Shown here: positions 62,461 to 64,000 of the stretch, in pieces
How positions within the stretch are numbered: the first letter of the stretch is position 1
How the letters are laid out: each line of letters opens with the position of its first letter
Notes under the pieces: generated by a model
Told to the model about the DNA's origin: nothing
The model's database searches: none
What the model saw: the letters and a program-made list of their open reading frames with translations, nothing else
Position numbers and translations under genes: made by a program
Source: Megamerina dolium
Lineage: Eukaryota; Arthropoda; Insecta; Diptera; Megamerinidae
Direction: 5' to 3'
NCBI GenBank assembly: GCA_963854835.1
Contig: OY978525.1
Coordinates: 29,163,253 to 29,227,252, forward strand
Length of the DNA stretch: 64,000 bases

Positions 62461-64000
62461 TAGACTGCACGTTTCCTGCACAATTAATAGGGTACCTGTA
62501 GGCAGTGATGTAGTGACGGGGATAAGAGTGATAGATCCTCCATGGACTAATTAAAGAAGAAAAATAACAATATATAGATATTTAAAACTTATTCATTAAA
62601 CTTTTTTTCTTATACATATTTTTCATCTTATCCCCCCTTGCCAAAGTCTTAGCTTCATTTATTTTTTAAACTATCTCATCCAAGATATAAATGTTTCTCG
62701 TATTGTTTCGAGCAGAATAATTACTTTGAATTGGGTGATACATTTCAAACTTGTAGGAGTAACTCGTAGACAGCTGGTGGGACTACTTATCGATTACTTC
62801 CTTCTATGTTATTGAATTTTAACCTCGATAGGACAAACATAATCTACATACATTGAGTTATTTCCAAGGCAGAACTCGTATGACACAAATTTTACGAAGC
62901 AGAGCTCGAACAGGAATTTTAAATTGCTCACCACGAGAAGGACACCCGTATCTGAATACAAAGCATTAGAATAGATTGAGCACGGATTTGAAACGCGTTC
63001 TTTACCAACTGTAATAGTAGGATTTAATACTTTATTTCTAAGAATACAATACTACTCATTAATTATGTTATTTATTGATTAAAAAGCCATCTATGGATAA
63101 CAACATTTGTAATTTAAAACTTTATTAAAAGAGCACTCTGTCACTCTGACTAGTCTTAATGATATCGTAAGATTTATGGCATTCGAATTCGAAGAACAAC
63201 ACCAATGCAACTTTAATATCGTATAATTAAAAAAATGAAAAATTAGCTAACTTTTTATTATAAATAAACAGAAAGGGAGACAGCGGGAGAGAGATACCCA
63301 TATGTGAGTATATATGACAACAAAGTTTATGTGTTTAAAGCATAGGTATTTAAAAACTTACTTCAGTAAAATAACTTCTAAAAAAGAAAAACAAATAAAA
63401 ATCCTTAAACATACTCATACATTGAAATGTGTGAGTATACGTAATATACAAACGATGCTCATAAATAAATGATGGTCTGAGTATGAAAAGTTTTAATGTG
63501 AAAAATATCGCGAGCACATATCCACAAATGTGGCATAGAATTAACAGCATTTTTAAAGACCGGTCATAAAATAGAGCAATTCAAATGTATGATCCTTTAA
63601 TGTAAACGAAAGTCAAAGTTAAAAGCGCTTAAAATTGACTGAACATCAATAATAATTGAAATCATGTGATCGATAAAATTATGATATAGTAGTTATGTGA
63701 TAATAGTAAGCTTATATGCACTTTAGAGCAATATAAAGATAAATTAATGAATAGGTAGGAACAGATATATAAACCGAAAACATATTTACTTCTTTCGTTT
63801 TTTTTAATGTAATTTTAAAATTTCATTTACATTATTTACTACTTGAATATATTTCAAGTACTATACATAAATGCTTAAGTGTACTTTGCATATTTACACA
63901 GTGGAATTTCGTTATATTCACGTATACTCCTATACATTTGTACAGACATATTTCTGTCACAAACGAGCATATGTTCAAATACATACGGTATTTTGAATAA
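62461..64000. other. Spacer with one short dispersed repeat
   Basis: No gene is recognised. The repeat at 62503-62657 is listed separately. The rest is AT-rich. Confidence 0.55.
62503..62657 (+). mobile_element. Short dispersed repeat, possible hAT-like MITE
   Basis: Begins CAGTGATGTAGTGACGGGGA, similar to CAGTGGCGTAG termini of hAT-type elements, and ends CCCCCCTTGCCAAAGTCTTA. Those ends are weakly complementary. It matches the segment at 27051-27180. No target duplication is evident. Confidence 0.35.

Overview
This is about 64 kb of AT-rich eukaryotic DNA, most likely from an acalyptrate fly. A tephritid fruit fly is my best guess. The reasons are the CATACATATGTA-type spacer composition, long (TA)n tracts, a Jockey-clade retrotransposon, several mariner lineages including fragments with the DD41D (rosa-type) spacing first described in Ceratitis, and repeats with the recurrent GGGCGTGGC / GGACGGACGGAC motifs. 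The species call is inference. I found no host protein-coding exon, rRNA, true tRNA gene or CRISPR. The open reading frames are either transposon-derived or chance frames in AT-rich, microsatellite or satellite DNA. The window reads as an intergenic region or a very large intron used as a transposon and satellite landing zone.

Layout: 1-9 kb has spacer, a degenerate ~155-bp tandem array (1340-2650), a tRNA-derived SINE split by a retrotransposon 3' end (4618-5206) and an array built on a TCGACATTATTGCAA motif (8225-9070). 13-17 kb has a 1-kb repeat element (copy A), small AT tandem repeats and a minus-strand ~155-bp array. 19-24 kb has a 176-bp satellite, a 34-bp perfect palindrome, a 608-bp MITE with 24-bp terminal inverted repeats and a truncated non-LTR fragment. 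26-33 kb has further motif arrays, a mariner end and another ~155-bp array. 33.6-38.3 kb is a transposon graveyard: a rosa-like mariner, an RTE-like retrotransposon, a second mariner and a SINE whose tail runs into an (AC)n(TA)n microsatellite. 38.4-42.7 kb is a giant imperfect inverted repeat made of two head-to-head copies (B and C) of the same element as copy A. 44-53 kb has an RT fragment, a transposase fragment, a ~155-bp array with CCACGCCCAC cores and two SINEs. 53.6-59.8 kb is a nested stack: a degenerate array carries a nearly complete Jockey element and a mariner, and the mariner carries a SINE. 61.4-62.5 kb is one more copy of the ~155-bp array.

No set of genes works together here as a pathway. 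The coherent stories are the nesting order of the mobile elements, and a repeated module built around CTCCCATACAAA. This module appears to underlie degenerate arrays at several loci as well as the 298-bp dimeric units inside the inverted repeat. All similarities and identities are judged by eye. No alignment or database search was run.
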